Positions 50,403 through 63,864 of a stretch of 64,000 nucleotides of DNA are shown one piece after another. The notes beneath the pieces were generated by a model, which was given only the letters and a program-made list of their open reading frames with translations, searched no databases and was not told where the DNA came from. Positions within the stretch are counted from its first letter, which is position 1. The number at the start of each line of letters is the position of its first letter. The DNA comes from Homarus americanus (taxonomy: Eukaryota > Arthropoda > Malacostraca > Decapoda > Nephropidae), in contig NW_024748870.1 in NCBI RefSeq assembly GCF_018991925.1, positions 5,070,373 to 5,134,372 on the forward strand, given 5' to 3'. The position numbers and the translations under genes are program-made.

Positions 50403-50639
50403 TCATTTTGAAGCAATCTATACTATTTTCATGGTCAGTATACAATTGTGAAAATATGCTCCATCTACTGCATCATATTTCTTTGCAAAGACTCGAGCGA
50501 TGAATTGTATAATGTCTTATATAAATATATAAGAACATAGATAAAATATAACAAAATTAAAATTAAACTCACGATTTTAATAAATTTGTCTCTTATTACA
50601 GGTATTTTTGTTGTTATTATTAGAATGTTTATATAAAGT

Positions 50640-50640
50640 A

Positions 50641-50720
<80 letters not shown>
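50640..50720. repeat. (ATT)n ending at the N gap
   Basis: 81 bases of ATT, the same length as the part of the right-hand array up to 51990. Confidence 0.97.
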
Positions 50721-50820
50721 NNNNNNNNNNNNNNNNNNNNNNNNNNNNNNNNNNNNNNNNNNNNNNNNNNNNNNNNNNNNNNNNNNNNNNNNNNNNNNNN
50801 NNNNNNNNNNNNNNNNNNNN
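50721..50820. other. Assembly gap (100 N)
   Basis: Exactly 100 unknown bases, the usual placeholder for a gap of unknown size. The 117-residue frame that runs across it is an artefact. Confidence 0.99.
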
Positions 50821-50828
50821 ATTTACTT

Positions 50829-50830
<2 letters not shown>

Positions 50831-50891
<61 letters not shown>

Positions 50892-50896
50892 ATATA

Positions 50897-50940
<44 letters not shown>
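50831..50940. repeat. (TA)n microsatellite, interrupted
   Basis: TA with two TATC interruptions, left of the SINE-like inverted pair. Confidence 0.97.
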
Positions 50941-50941
<1 letters not shown>

Positions 50942-50977
50942 TTCATTTTTACTCCATATAACACGCGGACTTTGAAC

Positions 50978-51155
50978 ATATAATCAACGACCTCACCAGC
51001 CAGGAATAAAACCCTCGACCTACTGGGTGGGACTAGGGAATGCTACCGACCAACCCACAAGGACACTACAGTGGTGTCCTTGTGGGTTGGTCGGTAGCAT
51101 TCCCTAGTCCCACCCAGTCGGTCGAGGGTTCGATTCCTGGCTGGTGAGGTCGTTG

Positions 51156-51163
<8 letters not shown>
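50978..51163. mobile_element. Head-to-head inverted pair of tRNA-like SINE units
   Basis: Arms 50978-51066 and 51074-51163 are reverse complements over about 88 bases with three mismatches, around a seven-base centre. Read outward from the centre, each arm runs GTGTCCTTGTGGGTTGGTCG, GTAGCATTCCCTAGTCCCA, GGCTGGTGAGGTCGTTGATT. The right arm holds GGTTCGATTCC at 51127-51137, an exact pol III B box. A weak A-box-like TGGGTTGGTCG starts at 51083, the canonical 44 bases before it. The left arm has GGTTTTATTCC at that place, so its B box is broken. The acceptor ends do not pair, so this is a tRNA-derived repeat and not a tRNA gene. Confidence 0.65.

Positions 51164-51233
<70 letters not shown>
51158..51233. 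repeat. (TA)n microsatellite
   Basis: TA array between the SINE-like pair and family B copy 5. Confidence 0.97.
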
Positions 51234-51991
<758 letters not shown>

Positions 51992-52088
51992 CATTTTATT
52001 ATTACTATTATTTTTATTATTATTATTATTATTATTATTAGTAGTAGTAGTAGTAGTGGTAGTAGTAGTAGTAGTAGTAGTAGTAGTA

Positions 52089-52827
52089 TATTATAGTTAC
52101 AGTTATTATTCTGGAAAATATTTACGTTATAAGCTGGTGTCACATCTTAGGTTTTTTCTTTCTTTTATCCCTCTTTACATTCTCACTTCTCAGATTTTTT
52201 CCATTTTCACCTTTTCCCCATCTCTACATATCGTTATTCTCTCTCTTCCCTTTCTCTTTATTTTGACCCTATTTTTATCTTTTCACACACTATTTTTTAT
52301 TGTCTGCACTGTAGCCATCCAATAGTCATTTATGATATCTGCTTACGTGTTGTATGAGAATTTTATGGTCTCTAACATTCGAAAAGCAGTTACCATGAAC
52401 ATAATCACTTAATAAGGAATAAAATTAATGGGAGTATAAAAATAATGGTGCAATTTCTACTAGCAATTGAGTATTTTTTTTTTTTTACAAGTACAAGGTG
52501 TTTAACTTAAGGATGAATCACAAGTTCATTTAGTTATTTTTATCATACTTTCTACATATGTTGATGCTTTTAGTATTTTGTTTTCTTATTCCTTAATCTT
52601 TATATACATTTATGACTGGGTATCAGAATTCTAGATCTTTATAACAGAAATTCGTGATCGGTTCAAAATTTTCAGAAATGTTTTTTTTTGGGGAGGAGGG
52701 GGAGTATATATAAAGATTAGTATCTTGGTTCATTTTCGTCGGTATCTTGCCTTCCTTTTACAACAGGCAATGGGAATGAACCAATCCAGCCTAATTTATC
52801 TATCGTATACTCGAAGATTATGTTTGT
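52089..52827. other. T-rich to unique sequence
   Basis: A T/C-rich stretch at 52140-52310 gives a leucine/phenylalanine-rich frame. Nothing else identified. Confidence 0.55.
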
Positions 52828-52852
52828 TTAGGTAGGTTAAGTTAGATTAGGG
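52828..52852 (+). repeat. Short telomere-like pentamer run
   Basis: TTTAGGTAGGTTAAGTTAGA followed by TTAGG reads as about five imperfect copies of TTAGG, the arthropod telomere unit. Too short and imperfect to be sure. Confidence 0.4.
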
Positions 52853-54479
52853 TCGTTCACTTTGCCTGTATTGAATGATGTAACGTTTCACATTAAAATT
52901 GAATTCAGAGATAAAGTCATAGGATAAAAGCTGGTGTAAAGAACACTTGTATTTCTGTGACGTTTGTAAGAAAAAAAACACCAAACTCATCCCGATGCTG
53001 ACCATAATAATATTAAAAGTATCGGTATGAGAAAAATTCATGAATGCCTCAAACTCTTCTGATTTCCTCTTCATCATAAAAGACATTGACAGACCTTTCT
53101 TTAGATTTTTTTTTTCTGGTACAGTTATTTTAATTTTTTCTTCTATTTTCTTCATTTATCGGTTGTCTCAAACTGAGTGTCGCCGTGTGTCCAGAACTGA
53201 TCCTCTTCGTGATTGCCTTCAATTTTCTTCTGTTTTAAGTTTGAATTATATCTATAAACCTTAAACTTTTGTCTATACTATTCTCCATCTGTAGTTTACT
53301 ATTTTCAGCCTTACTTATTCCATTTATTCAATTAGTTCCAATTTAGAGATTACCCAATAAACTTTGCTTGTGTTAATTTATATACATTCTATTTTTTATT
53401 TAATTTTCATTCTTCAGCTAAGTAGATTATTCACTTATATTTATCTATTTATTCATCAGTAATTTTCAGCAAACCCAAATATTCCATTTCTATTAATTCC
53501 TTAATCAAGATCCCAGTAAGTCTAGTTACTCTTATCTTTACTTACTCACTTATTTCTAGATACTAATTATCCTTAATATCTTAGTTTTTTGCTCATCTAA
53601 TTTCCAAATTTCTTCTAATCTCTCTTCAGTATCTTTCTTCATAATCCTCTCTCTGCATCAGGGTATTCCAAGATGTTGCCACCAGGATCCACTTTTGACA
53701 ACGTTTTCCCGTGGTTATCATATGAATGTGATGACAGTGACCATTTTTCGAAGGCGAAAATGAAAATAGTAAGTTATCCTCATGTTCTTCAGCTCTTACC
53801 GTGTAACTTATCCTACCTTTGTATGCTTGATGTAGTGGTATTTCTTTACATAATATATAGAGTTACAGGTATACTATGATATACTATCGTGGGAAAATAT
53901 TGATACTTCCTCTCATAGCAAAAATTAATTATTGGTATGACATGAGAAACTTTTAAAGGAACAAACCACAATCTATTCATACTATACCATTAACATTTAT
54001 TACGTGTATCGAATATTTACTCTTTTCGTGTTTTCACTTATTCGAGATAAATATGTTATTGAAACCATCTTTCTTGTAGCCACATTATTGGTCAGTAGTT
54101 TTGTTGATGGAGCTGACTTGTGTTCGGATTGAGGAAAAGATTATGAATACTTTATTATGGCAGCTCCTAACACCTTAATTTATCAAAATTATTTAATTTA
54201 ATAAAGCAATTGAGTCCATCTCTATAGCAAGTTAGCAAGTTCTAGGAACAGAATTATTGCAGCTGCTGACTCTTAATTTATTTTGATTTCCATTGTTACT
54301 ATATAAATTAAATCTAACCTCTAAATATTATTGAAGTGCATCGGAAAAGTAAACGTGACATTTTTAGATGATCAGAAGGAGATCTAATTTAGTCAGTAAG
54401 AAATTTTGAACGACTATTACAAAATTCTAGCTAGCCATGACCTGCTGGCAGCATAACAAGAACTCTTTTGCTAATACAC
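52853..54479. other. AT-rich unique sequence
   Basis: 1.6 kb without clear repeats. Frames at 52847-53155 (minus), 53040-53264 (plus) and 53673-53879 (plus) are unrecognised; the first two overlap each other. No gene supported. Confidence 0.5.
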
Positions 54480-55870
54480 CAATCTTAGGTCATAATCTTA
54501 GTGGGTCAATAAGTAGTTTTAGAAAATAATGGTAATCAAATAATCTTACTTAGTTAATAAATAATATTAGCTGAACGAAAATTAATCCTTGCTGCTCGAC
54601 AAATAATATTACTTAGTTGAAAAGTAATCTTAATTGTTCGACCAGTAACCTTACTGTAGCTGGTCGAGAAATAATCATAAATGGTCACCAAATAACCTTA
54701 GTTGGTCTACATAATAATACTTTTAGCTGATCGACAAATAACCTTAGCTGGTCGACAAATAATCTTAGCTGGTCGAGGAGAAATCTTAGCTGTGGTTAGT
54801 GAGCATACAGTATGATATAAGATATTCATTAAACAACTGTTCATATCAGTATAACTTAAAACCTTAGCTGGTAAATATATGACCTTAACTAAAATAGCGT
54901 ATTGGTATAATTTAACATCTATAATCTAATTGATCGATAGGGAATATTAGGGGGTCATAATGCAGTCTTCACCTATGTCTAAATACCCTTGGCTGGTGTA
55001 AATGTTGTGTCAATTTGCAGGTAACCTTAGTGGCAATGAAAATAGCGTAAAGTATGTCATTAGTAACATTAGCTGGTCTGAAAATTGCCTTAATTAGTTG
55101 GTAAGTAATCTTAGCCGGTCTAAAAGTATCATTGGCAAAGTTGTAAGTAATATGAGATGTTTGTTTAAGAATTAGATATCTGTTTTATTTGCTGGCTTGT
55201 ATAGATTATTTACTAATATACAAGTAACTTAAACTGGTCGAAAAATGTTGTTAGGAAGTTTGTTTGTATTCTTAGCTGATATTAAAGTATTCGTGGTTAT
55301 TTTTTAAGTTATCTTAGCTATTCGGTATAAGTTGTAAGTAATGTTATCCAGTCATTATCTAGTTAGGAAGTAATATTTACTGGTCATTTGCTATTTTTTT
55401 AAACTCATCTTGCTGGTCATTGGTTAGACTGTAAATAATCCTAGCCACTTCTTAGCCACTTGTCTTATCTGGGTATTGTATTGTATTGTATTTTATTGTA
55501 TTGTAGTGTAGTGTAGTGTAGTGTAGTGTAGTGTAGTGTATTGTACTGTATTGTATGTTAAGTCGTTTCACCCGGGGTCTGGTTGGTTCATAATTTATAT
55601 TTACTAGTCTTTGGTTAGTTTCCAGGTAATGTTGACTGGCTATTGGCTAATTACTTTATAATCTTAGCTAACATTGCATTAGCACAGGTAATCATTGCAG
55701 GTAATTAGACTGGTTTGTATATAATTTGTTGTTAGTTAGTGACTAGTAATTAGGTTTAGGTTACTATTAGTTAGTCTGTATGCAATCTTTATTGGTCATA
55801 CAATAATTTGTAACTTATTATAAGTTGTCTTTGATGAATCTTACGTATTCTCAGGTAATTTGTAAATATC
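54480..55870. repeat. Second 21-bp minisatellite, core CTTAGCTGGTCGACAAATAA
   Basis: Most regular at about 54540-54800, where successive units of 21 bases read ACCTTAGCTGGTCGACAAAT, ATCTTAGCTGGTCGAGGAGA and ATCTTAATTGTTCGACCAGT (each shown one base short). Spacing slips to 22-26 in places. Further right the unit survives only as TTAGCTGGT/TTACTGGTCA words until about 55870. It is unrelated in sequence to the array at 5570-8170 but has the same 21-base period. Confidence 0.85.
55475..55556. repeat. (TTGTA)n / (GTGTA)n pentanucleotide array
   Basis: TTGTA pentamers switch to seven or so GTGTA pentamers, then back to TTGTA/CTGTA. It lies inside the decayed 21-bp region. Confidence 0.95.
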
Positions 55871-55973
55871 AACAGGTTTTCCAGTGATCGCAGCTGGTCA
55901 TGTGATGGCGTGTGGTGGAGAGAGACACCTTGCTCTGCGGGTCATTGCCTCTGCTTGGGGACCGACGCCTGCT

Positions 55974-56010
55974 TATAAAGCCACCCCAGTGATGCTCTTA
56001 CCACTCACAG
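55974..56010 (+). promoter_or_regulatory. Candidate TATA-type core promoter
   Basis: CTTATAAAGCC (TATAAAG at 55974-55980) sits in the least AT-rich stretch of the region. A possible initiator, CTCACAG (A at 56007), lies 33 bases downstream, near the usual 28-33. CTGTGAGAC at 56028 could be a splice donor. No start codon with a convincing frame follows: the ATG at 56080 opens a short acidic/proline-rich frame made of low-complexity sequence. The assignment rests on spacing alone. Confidence 0.25.
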
Positions 56011-56099
56011 CCTTCCTCCTGAGACATCTGTGAGACCCTGGGTGAAAAAGAACTACCGTGACTCAAAATAAGTTGACATATGATTCAAGAGAAAGAGAT

Positions 56100-56269
56100 A
56101 GAAAGTAGAAAGAAGAGTGGGGAGGAAGATGGAGGTGGTGGTGGGGTGGTTGACGGAAGCACAGACGCAGGCAAGGGGACCCCACGACCACCTCCTCTCT
56201 CCCCCCACCCTCCCCTTCCCTCAAACACACACACACAGCACCGTGAGAAGAGTTGAGAGACGAGCAAGC
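56100..56269. other. G-rich then C-rich low-complexity sequence
   Basis: GGTGGTGGTGGGG near 56131 on the plus strand, then CTCTCCCCCCACCCTCCCC at about 56199-56217 and a short CA run. Frames here are composition products. Confidence 0.65.
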
Positions 56270-56605
56270 AAGTAACACCACCACCACAACTGTCACCATC
56301 ATTTAGTCACCACCGTCCACTTTTGTCACCTCTAGCAACATTGCTGTCATCACTGACATCAACACCACTATCACTATCACTACCACTATCACTATCACCA
56401 GTACTGCCATTATTGCTACTGTCATCATCATTACTGTCACCACACTTGAAGGTGCCACCAACACCATCATTCGTGACTATCACTCCCATACATCACTACT
56501 GTTGTCACCACCGTTGCTACTGCCACCAAGATCACCACAACTACCACTATTACCTCGGGACAGTCACCACCATGGGCCACCACCATCACCACCACCACAC
56601 CCCGG
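56270..56605. repeat. Degenerate ACC/ATC trinucleotide region
   Basis: CACCACC, ATCACTATCACC and CATCACTG words throughout; yields serine/threonine/leucine- or histidine-rich frames on the plus strand and aspartate/serine/glycine on the minus strand. Confidence 0.85.
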
Positions 56606-57323
56606 ATACATACATTGTAAAATATTGTCAGGGGAAGGAAGTGTGGACCATGGAGGGTGTCGCCGACAACGCTGCCTCCAATAACTCGCCACTTTTGGCA
56701 TTTAACAGATAAGAATTATTATTTCATCATTACTTGACATTATTATTACCTTTTCTACAATCGTTTTCTTCCCTTAACCCTTTCGGTATGTTGTTATTAA
56801 CATGCATACAGTATTTTGGTAAACTTAGAAAATTAATCAGTATTGGGTATAATGCTTGCATGCTCTTGCTTTTAGACGAAAATTCTGTCACTATTGTAAG
56901 ATAACGTCTGGGTTATTATAAGATATTGATGTGGCATATCTGGAAGGAGGGATGACCATAGCAGGAGACACTAGTCTAGTCCAACATTAATTCCACAAAT
57001 CAAAAATATCTTCGTAGAATATTTCAGTTACACACACAGTAGAACTACACACGGCCATGTAGGCCTATACAAAGACAGATGAAAGCAGATCACACTAATT
57101 ATATAACCACGTTTTTTAAAATCAGTTGATGACATTTACAGAATATCTTTCAGAGAAAGATGAAAATACTGAATGTACATTCAGTTAATTGTTAGAAATA
57201 AGGAACTGAGGAACACCTACAAGATAACGTTTTAATGCTGTTAGTATAACACATCACCCCTGTAACGGATCTTAGTGTGATGGTACCATCTGTGTGTACG
57301 AAGTGTATGTTGACTATGTCTTT

Positions 57324-57325
<2 letters not shown>
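56606..57325. other. Unique sequence, nothing identified
   Basis: No gene or clear repeat. Confidence 0.5.
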
Positions 57326-57409
<84 letters not shown>

Positions 57410-57415
57410 ACACGC

Positions 57416-57491
<76 letters not shown>

Positions 57492-57504
57492 GTGTGTGTG
57501 TGTA
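57326..57504. repeat. (AC)n-(TA)n-(GT)n compound array
   Basis: AC at 57326-57414, a CGCGTT interruption, TA at 57419-57488, then GT to 57504. Confidence 0.97.
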
Positions 57505-57762
57505 TTGATTTAGTTATACTTATCACTATTGCTTAAGCTATAGAGCCAAGGGTGTTCACTTCGACCGATATTTATATTAATCCAGACACTCAGGGATGAA
57601 ACTGACCGATTTAACATGATCCCGAGTAGATGTTTCCCTTTATTTTCTACAACTGCAATTTATTTTATTTGCCGCAGGGTTTACGCTAACAAAAATGGGA
57701 TATAGTAATATTTTTTTTTAATTTCCTTGAGAAATAAAAGCTGTCTTTCATTTAAATATAAA

Positions 57763-57765
<3 letters not shown>
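57505..57765. other. Unique spacer
   Basis: Nothing identified. Confidence 0.5.

Positions 57766-57848
<83 letters not shown>
57766..57848. repeat. (TA)n microsatellite
   Basis: 83 bases of TA. Confidence 0.97.
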
Positions 57849-57850
<2 letters not shown>

Positions 57851-59964
57851 TTACTTGTTTCCACAATGTTAGGGGAGAATTATTAATTTGTAAATGTATT
57901 TGTTCGTATATTTGGGGACAACTTTCCTTGTAACTGTTAGTGTTTGTGGGTGCGAATGTGCGTATTTTTCCGTACATGTGTTTATATATCTGTATATCTC
58001 TGTGACTGTATATATGTATGTATATATATGACTTATCATATTAGATTGTCTGTGTGTGTTTTTCTCTGTATTTCATTTGGAGGCGACTGTACATATGTCT
58101 GTCTATTACCTTTAATCTTGATAAGAAGTTGAAAATAAGCTCTTATCCTTCTTTACTGTATTATTTGGTAGTCAGCAAAGAACCTACAAGACGCCACATA
58201 CCTCTTAATGCAGGTGTCAGCATTCTGTCCGCCTCCTTGTGTCTTCTGTCACGCACACCTCCTCCATTATCCTAGAAAAAGAGAAAATCACTTATGAAAC
58301 GAAAAGAAATCGTAGATGAGTACATGAATTTCAACCTGAAATATAAGATGCGATATGTGTGTGGTTTGGGCTCGTGAATCTCTATTGGATGATTGTTTGT
58401 ACTATACCGTGTTTTGTGAGGCACTATGTTAGTGTGGACGGTATCAGGAAAACACTACAGCATGTACAGTAAAACGATCCTAAAATTAATTATTAGAAAT
58501 TTTGATTTTCAGTTATGATGAACCATAATTTTAAATATTCTTTAGTTTCCTCTTCTTTTGTGTTTTTATTGTAAGTCCTTCTTTAAGCAAATCTCACGAG
58601 CACGATGACAGAACCTACCAACAGGGAGGTTGGATAACTGGGATGGTTGCTTATATTCTTAAAGAATTTATTTACAAGTCCATAACCTAACCTATGTCCA
58701 CTGCTACAGTCATTTTCAGACATATTCTTACTCATCCCATTCGGCCTTTTGTTAAGTCTTATGATCCTCACGAATGTTCAGGTTTCACCGAAAATTGGTA
58801 TATTTAAGACTTGGCTAATGAAACCTCTTATAACTGTCCTCGATGTGCCTTTTCATTTAATATGTTGTGATGATTTGTGTGTTTACTACAATACATTCTT
58901 GAAGGCATTAGTTGTTGAAGCGCAGCAATGCGTAATAACATCAACCACACCCCGAGAAATAAAATACCGCATCAACAAACAGTTTCATGATGTTATCGAA
59001 AATACAGACATAAACAGATGATCTTAAAGATGTGAAAGTAACAGTAAATTTTCAAAGATTATGTTGATGCCTCCACTGGCTCGTATCTCTAATTTATTTG
59101 AGGATTTTATTTAAATATGTGTACTATCCTATAATTACTAAGTTAACTAAAACAAGAAAGAAAATAATATATATGTTTCATGATCATATATGAAAGCAGC
59201 AAAACAGATGAGCACACTTGCCGATCAGTTCTAAACGATGGTCTTGTTATACCCATTGCCATATGTACGACGTCTCATCTAATTCATAGTACTGGGAACC
59301 ACCTTCAACTTCCAGTATGTTCATGAGTATATTGTAATTTTATAAAGAATTATATTATTGATGATAATTCAATCCCGTTTTCCTCGCCAAGTGTAATGAG
59401 GTGTAATTAATTTGTTTAGAGATCAAACTTATTAACCAGCATCACTAATATTCATAATATTTTGATTATATATTATAATATTTTTCTAGAAGTCTTCAGT
59501 CAACAAATAACTCAGAAAACTTCTTTATTATCTACGTCCAGTTTAATATTTAGTAAATCCTCCCGTGTAGATGTAGATGAAGGTAAAGTAAATATTCTCC
59601 GTTTTGATATTCTTTCAGCTTCAACAATACTAATAATTATCCTGTGAACATAACAACGATACTATGATAAACAAAAGTCATCCTTGGCTATAATGATTTC
59701 TCTTTTAAACCTGATCATAACAGAGAATTAGATAGTTTAGTTTTTTCTGCCTAAGCAAGTCAAGTATTAAGAATCAACTGGCTCGAGAAAACTGCCTAGA
59801 ATATAATTAGAATATAATATATCATCATGGAGAAAAAAATTCCCTCAATAACTCTTAAGGCGAAACTCAATAATAACATTTGTGTAGTAACTGTTTGATA
59901 TCGTTCAAGGAGCTACTTCAAGGGCACTAAGTTAGTGAGACATTGCCTTTGGGAAGTATACGAG
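57849..59964. other. AT-rich unique sequence
   Basis: About 2.1 kb. Frames at 58583-58771 (minus), 58749-59021 (plus) and 59462-59647 (plus) are unrecognised. No gene or clear repeat supported. Confidence 0.5.
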
Positions 59965-60072
<108 letters not shown>

Positions 60073-60276
60073 CAAAATGCAACTATTGTGTTTTAGGGTC
60101 CAAATACTCTCCTGCAAATTTTAAACACCTAAGGTAACAAACGTGTATACAAATTCGAGTGGGCTGGGGAGACAGAGTCATATCTACCCAACCCACCGAA
60201 ATTTTGCTCAAGTTCAGGAGTTCGAAGTTAGCATGACTCTGATTTTGGTGACAAAGGACACTTTTTGAGCGTCTTC

Positions 60277-60279
<3 letters not shown>

Positions 60280-60336
<57 letters not shown>
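60280..60336. repeat. (AC)n microsatellite
   Basis: 57 bases of AC. Confidence 0.97.
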
Positions 60337-60337
<1 letters not shown>

Positions 60338-61390
60338 GATATCTTATTTAGTTACATTGTGTGTAAATATTTGTTCCCGGTAAACTATATTAAAAAAATT
60401 ATATCTAGTAATTGGTAAATAAAAGAAAGCTTTCTCCTTCTAAATGTGTTGTTGTTGTTTATGTTAGTAAATATATATGTACCCACAGGTGTAGACAATT
60501 TTACTGTTTACCTGCTATTTCTAGTCAGATATACCACACCTATGATGGTAATAGTGGTAAGCATAAGAAGTGTGGGAATAGAGGATTCAAAGCACGTAAT
60601 ATCTTTGTAGTTATAGAATACTTATGATACAGTATATGTGGATATGTTATTTCATTTGAGTTCAGGCATGTAGATGTACAGTTGACAAGCTTCTCTGTCC
60701 TAAATTTGTATAGATGTTCTGACCTTCTGTTGTGATAGAATCTGAAAATAAATATCTAAATGCATGCGCTGACGTATTTTTACCTTCATAGGGGGAAATT
60801 AACTGTCTGTAATACATGCCCAAGCAGCGATAAAAGGGACAGTGATGATAAACAGAAAACAGAAACTGGTGTATGACTGTGTACTATGTTATGACACTGG
60901 TGAATGATAATAAGTGTTAGCGGAGGGAGAAACCCAAGACTTTTCAAACCTTGTCTGAAATTAATGTTTACTCAATAAATATTGTTATTGTGATGTGTTG
61001 AGGAAAACTTGAGTACATAAAACAAACCAGAAAAAAGAACCCTAGATCCATATCATGGTTTAAAGTATACCTAAAACATTAGTTTACTGTTAATTAGTGC
61101 TGGTGTTACTATATGACGATTACACGTGTAAACACCAGCGCTACAAATTAAGAGAAAATTCTTCTTTGTGTGTATTTTTATAATTATTGTAATGTGTATG
61201 AATGTACATGTACATGGGAGTGGGCACTGTCAGGCTGAAACTGAGGCAATACCAATATGTATACTATCATTTATATCTATTATTTAAAGTAACAGATCAG
61301 ACTCTTGTCGAAGATATCGTCAGCGTGTTGACCCAGGTGAACGACGACTTTGTTATTGAAAATATATTCATCATTTGATTATGACTTTAG
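60337..61390. other. Unique sequence with a small inverted repeat
   Basis: TTAATTAGTGCTGGTGTTAC (61090-61109) pairs imperfectly with 61127-61151 (GTAAACACCAGCGCTAC then AAATTAA). It could be a remnant MITE. No gene seen. Confidence 0.45.
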
Positions 61391-62680
<1,290 letters not shown>

Positions 62681-62800
62681 TTATGATGAGGAGAACATTG
62701 ATGATCACAATGGTTGGTGATGAGCGTGATGATGATAATGATGAGCGTGGTGATGATGATAATGATGAGAAAAGAATGATTATGATAACGTTACCATTAC
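62681..62800. repeat. GAT-rich minisatellite
   Basis: GATGAGCGTGATGATGATAA then GATGAGCGTGGTGATGATGA, two near-identical 24-base units, with GAT-rich flanks. Confidence 0.85.
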
Positions 62801-62819
62801 CAGCATGACTGGCGATAGG

Positions 62820-62848
62820 CACACACACACACACACACACACATACAC

Positions 62849-62894
<46 letters not shown>
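62820..62894. repeat. (AC)n then (GA)n
   Basis: AC at 62820-62843 with one AT, GA at 62853-62894. Confidence 0.97.
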
Positions 62895-62896
<2 letters not shown>

Positions 62897-63009
62897 AACA
62901 ATAAGAAACAAAAAAGAGAAAAAATAAAAGAGTAAAGAGAGAGAACAGAGTGAAAACAATGAAAAATAAGAAATTTAGAAATAAAGAGAGAGAGAGAGGA
63001 AAAGAGAGA

Positions 63010-63041
63010 GGGGGGCGGGGGCGGGGGTGGGGGGTGGGGGG
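63010..63041 (+). other. G-quadruplex motif
   Basis: Five runs of five to six G separated by single C or T bases on the plus strand, a very strong match to the G3+N1-7 pattern. Confidence 0.9.
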
Positions 63042-63102
63042 TAGACAGACAGATAATAAAGAGTAAAGGAGCCACAGAGAGAACAGGTAATTGAAAAAGT
63101 TG

Positions 63103-63108
<6 letters not shown>

Positions 63109-63189
<81 letters not shown>
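63109..63189. repeat. (GA)n microsatellite
   Basis: 81 bases of GA with one GGG interruption. Confidence 0.97.
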
Positions 63190-63192
<3 letters not shown>

Positions 63193-63301
63193 AATAAATA
63201 ATGAAGAGAAATACAAAGACAAACAAAAAAGAAATGTTGAAAAATAAGAAGTTGAATGAGAGCAAAATAATAAGAGGAATAATGAACAAAGAGAGAAAAG
63301 C

Positions 63302-63302
<1 letters not shown>

Positions 63303-63377
<75 letters not shown>
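63303..63377. repeat. (GA)n microsatellite
   Basis: About 75 bases of GA. Confidence 0.97.
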
Positions 63378-63380
<3 letters not shown>

Positions 63381-63510
63381 GAAATAATGAGATATAAGAC
63401 ATCAAGATAGACATACAGACAGAAATAATGAAAAATAAGAAATAGGGTAAAAGGTAAAGAAATTAGATAAATACAAGAGGGAGTAAAGAACATGTGGACA
63501 TTATCGCTGA

Positions 63511-63795
63511 TTTTGTAATAACGATCACCATAAAAAACCATCGACAAAAATTATTACCATTACAAATTCTGAAGTCGAATTAAACTCGGAATGTTTTAAT
63601 AAAAGAAAGGAAACTGGGAGGAGATATAACGCTGAATACGACGCCGGTAGAGTGGCTGATGTTGCCGCCGTTGTCAATAATGCCATCGTGGAGAGCGAAA
63701 TTGAAGTGGAAGAGAAGAATGAGGATAAAGTGGAGGAGGAGAAGGAGGAAGGAGGAAGAGGAAGGCAGGAGAGTAAACTAGTGAGCGAGATGTAA
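63511..63795 (+). CDS. ATG-less open frame, possible exon (weak)
   Basis: Open from the stop at 63508-63510 to TAA at 63793-63795, about 94 codons, without a plausible start. From about 63619 the composition is protein-like: RYNAEYDAGRVADVAAVVNN, then NAIVESEIEVEEKNEDK, ending in a glutamate-rich tail and SKLVSEM. It could be a terminal exon of a gene whose upstream exons lie elsewhere; no clear acceptor site was identified. The glutamate-rich tail may only reflect GGAGGA/GAAGAG repeats. No family recognised. Confidence 0.2.
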   Translation, partial: FCNNDHHKKPSTKIITITNSEVELNSECFNKRKETGRRYNAEYDAGRVADVAAVVNNAIVESEIEVEEKNEDKVEEEKEEGGRGRQESKLVSEM

Positions 63796-63827
63796 AGAGT
63801 CAGGTGTGAAATGAGGGTGAGAGAGGA

Positions 63828-63864
63828 GCAGGCAGACAGGCAGGCAGGCAGGCGGGCAGGCAGC
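63828..63864. repeat. (CAGG)n imperfect microsatellite
   Basis: CAGG tetranucleotides with ACAGG and CGGG variants, then CAGCAG. Confidence 0.92.

Noticed and set aside
50608..50961. 117-residue frame crossing the N gap
   Set aside because: Consists of ATT and TA arrays with 34 unknown residues between; an artefact of unknown bases being read through.
51076..51147. tRNA gene in the right arm of the inverted pair
   Set aside because: A and B boxes are correctly spaced, but the acceptor strands do not pair and the T stem has mismatches; a tRNA-derived repeat fits better.
56063..56712. Overlapping frames on both strands in the ACC/ATC region
   Set aside because: Driven by trinucleotide composition; several frames are open at once.
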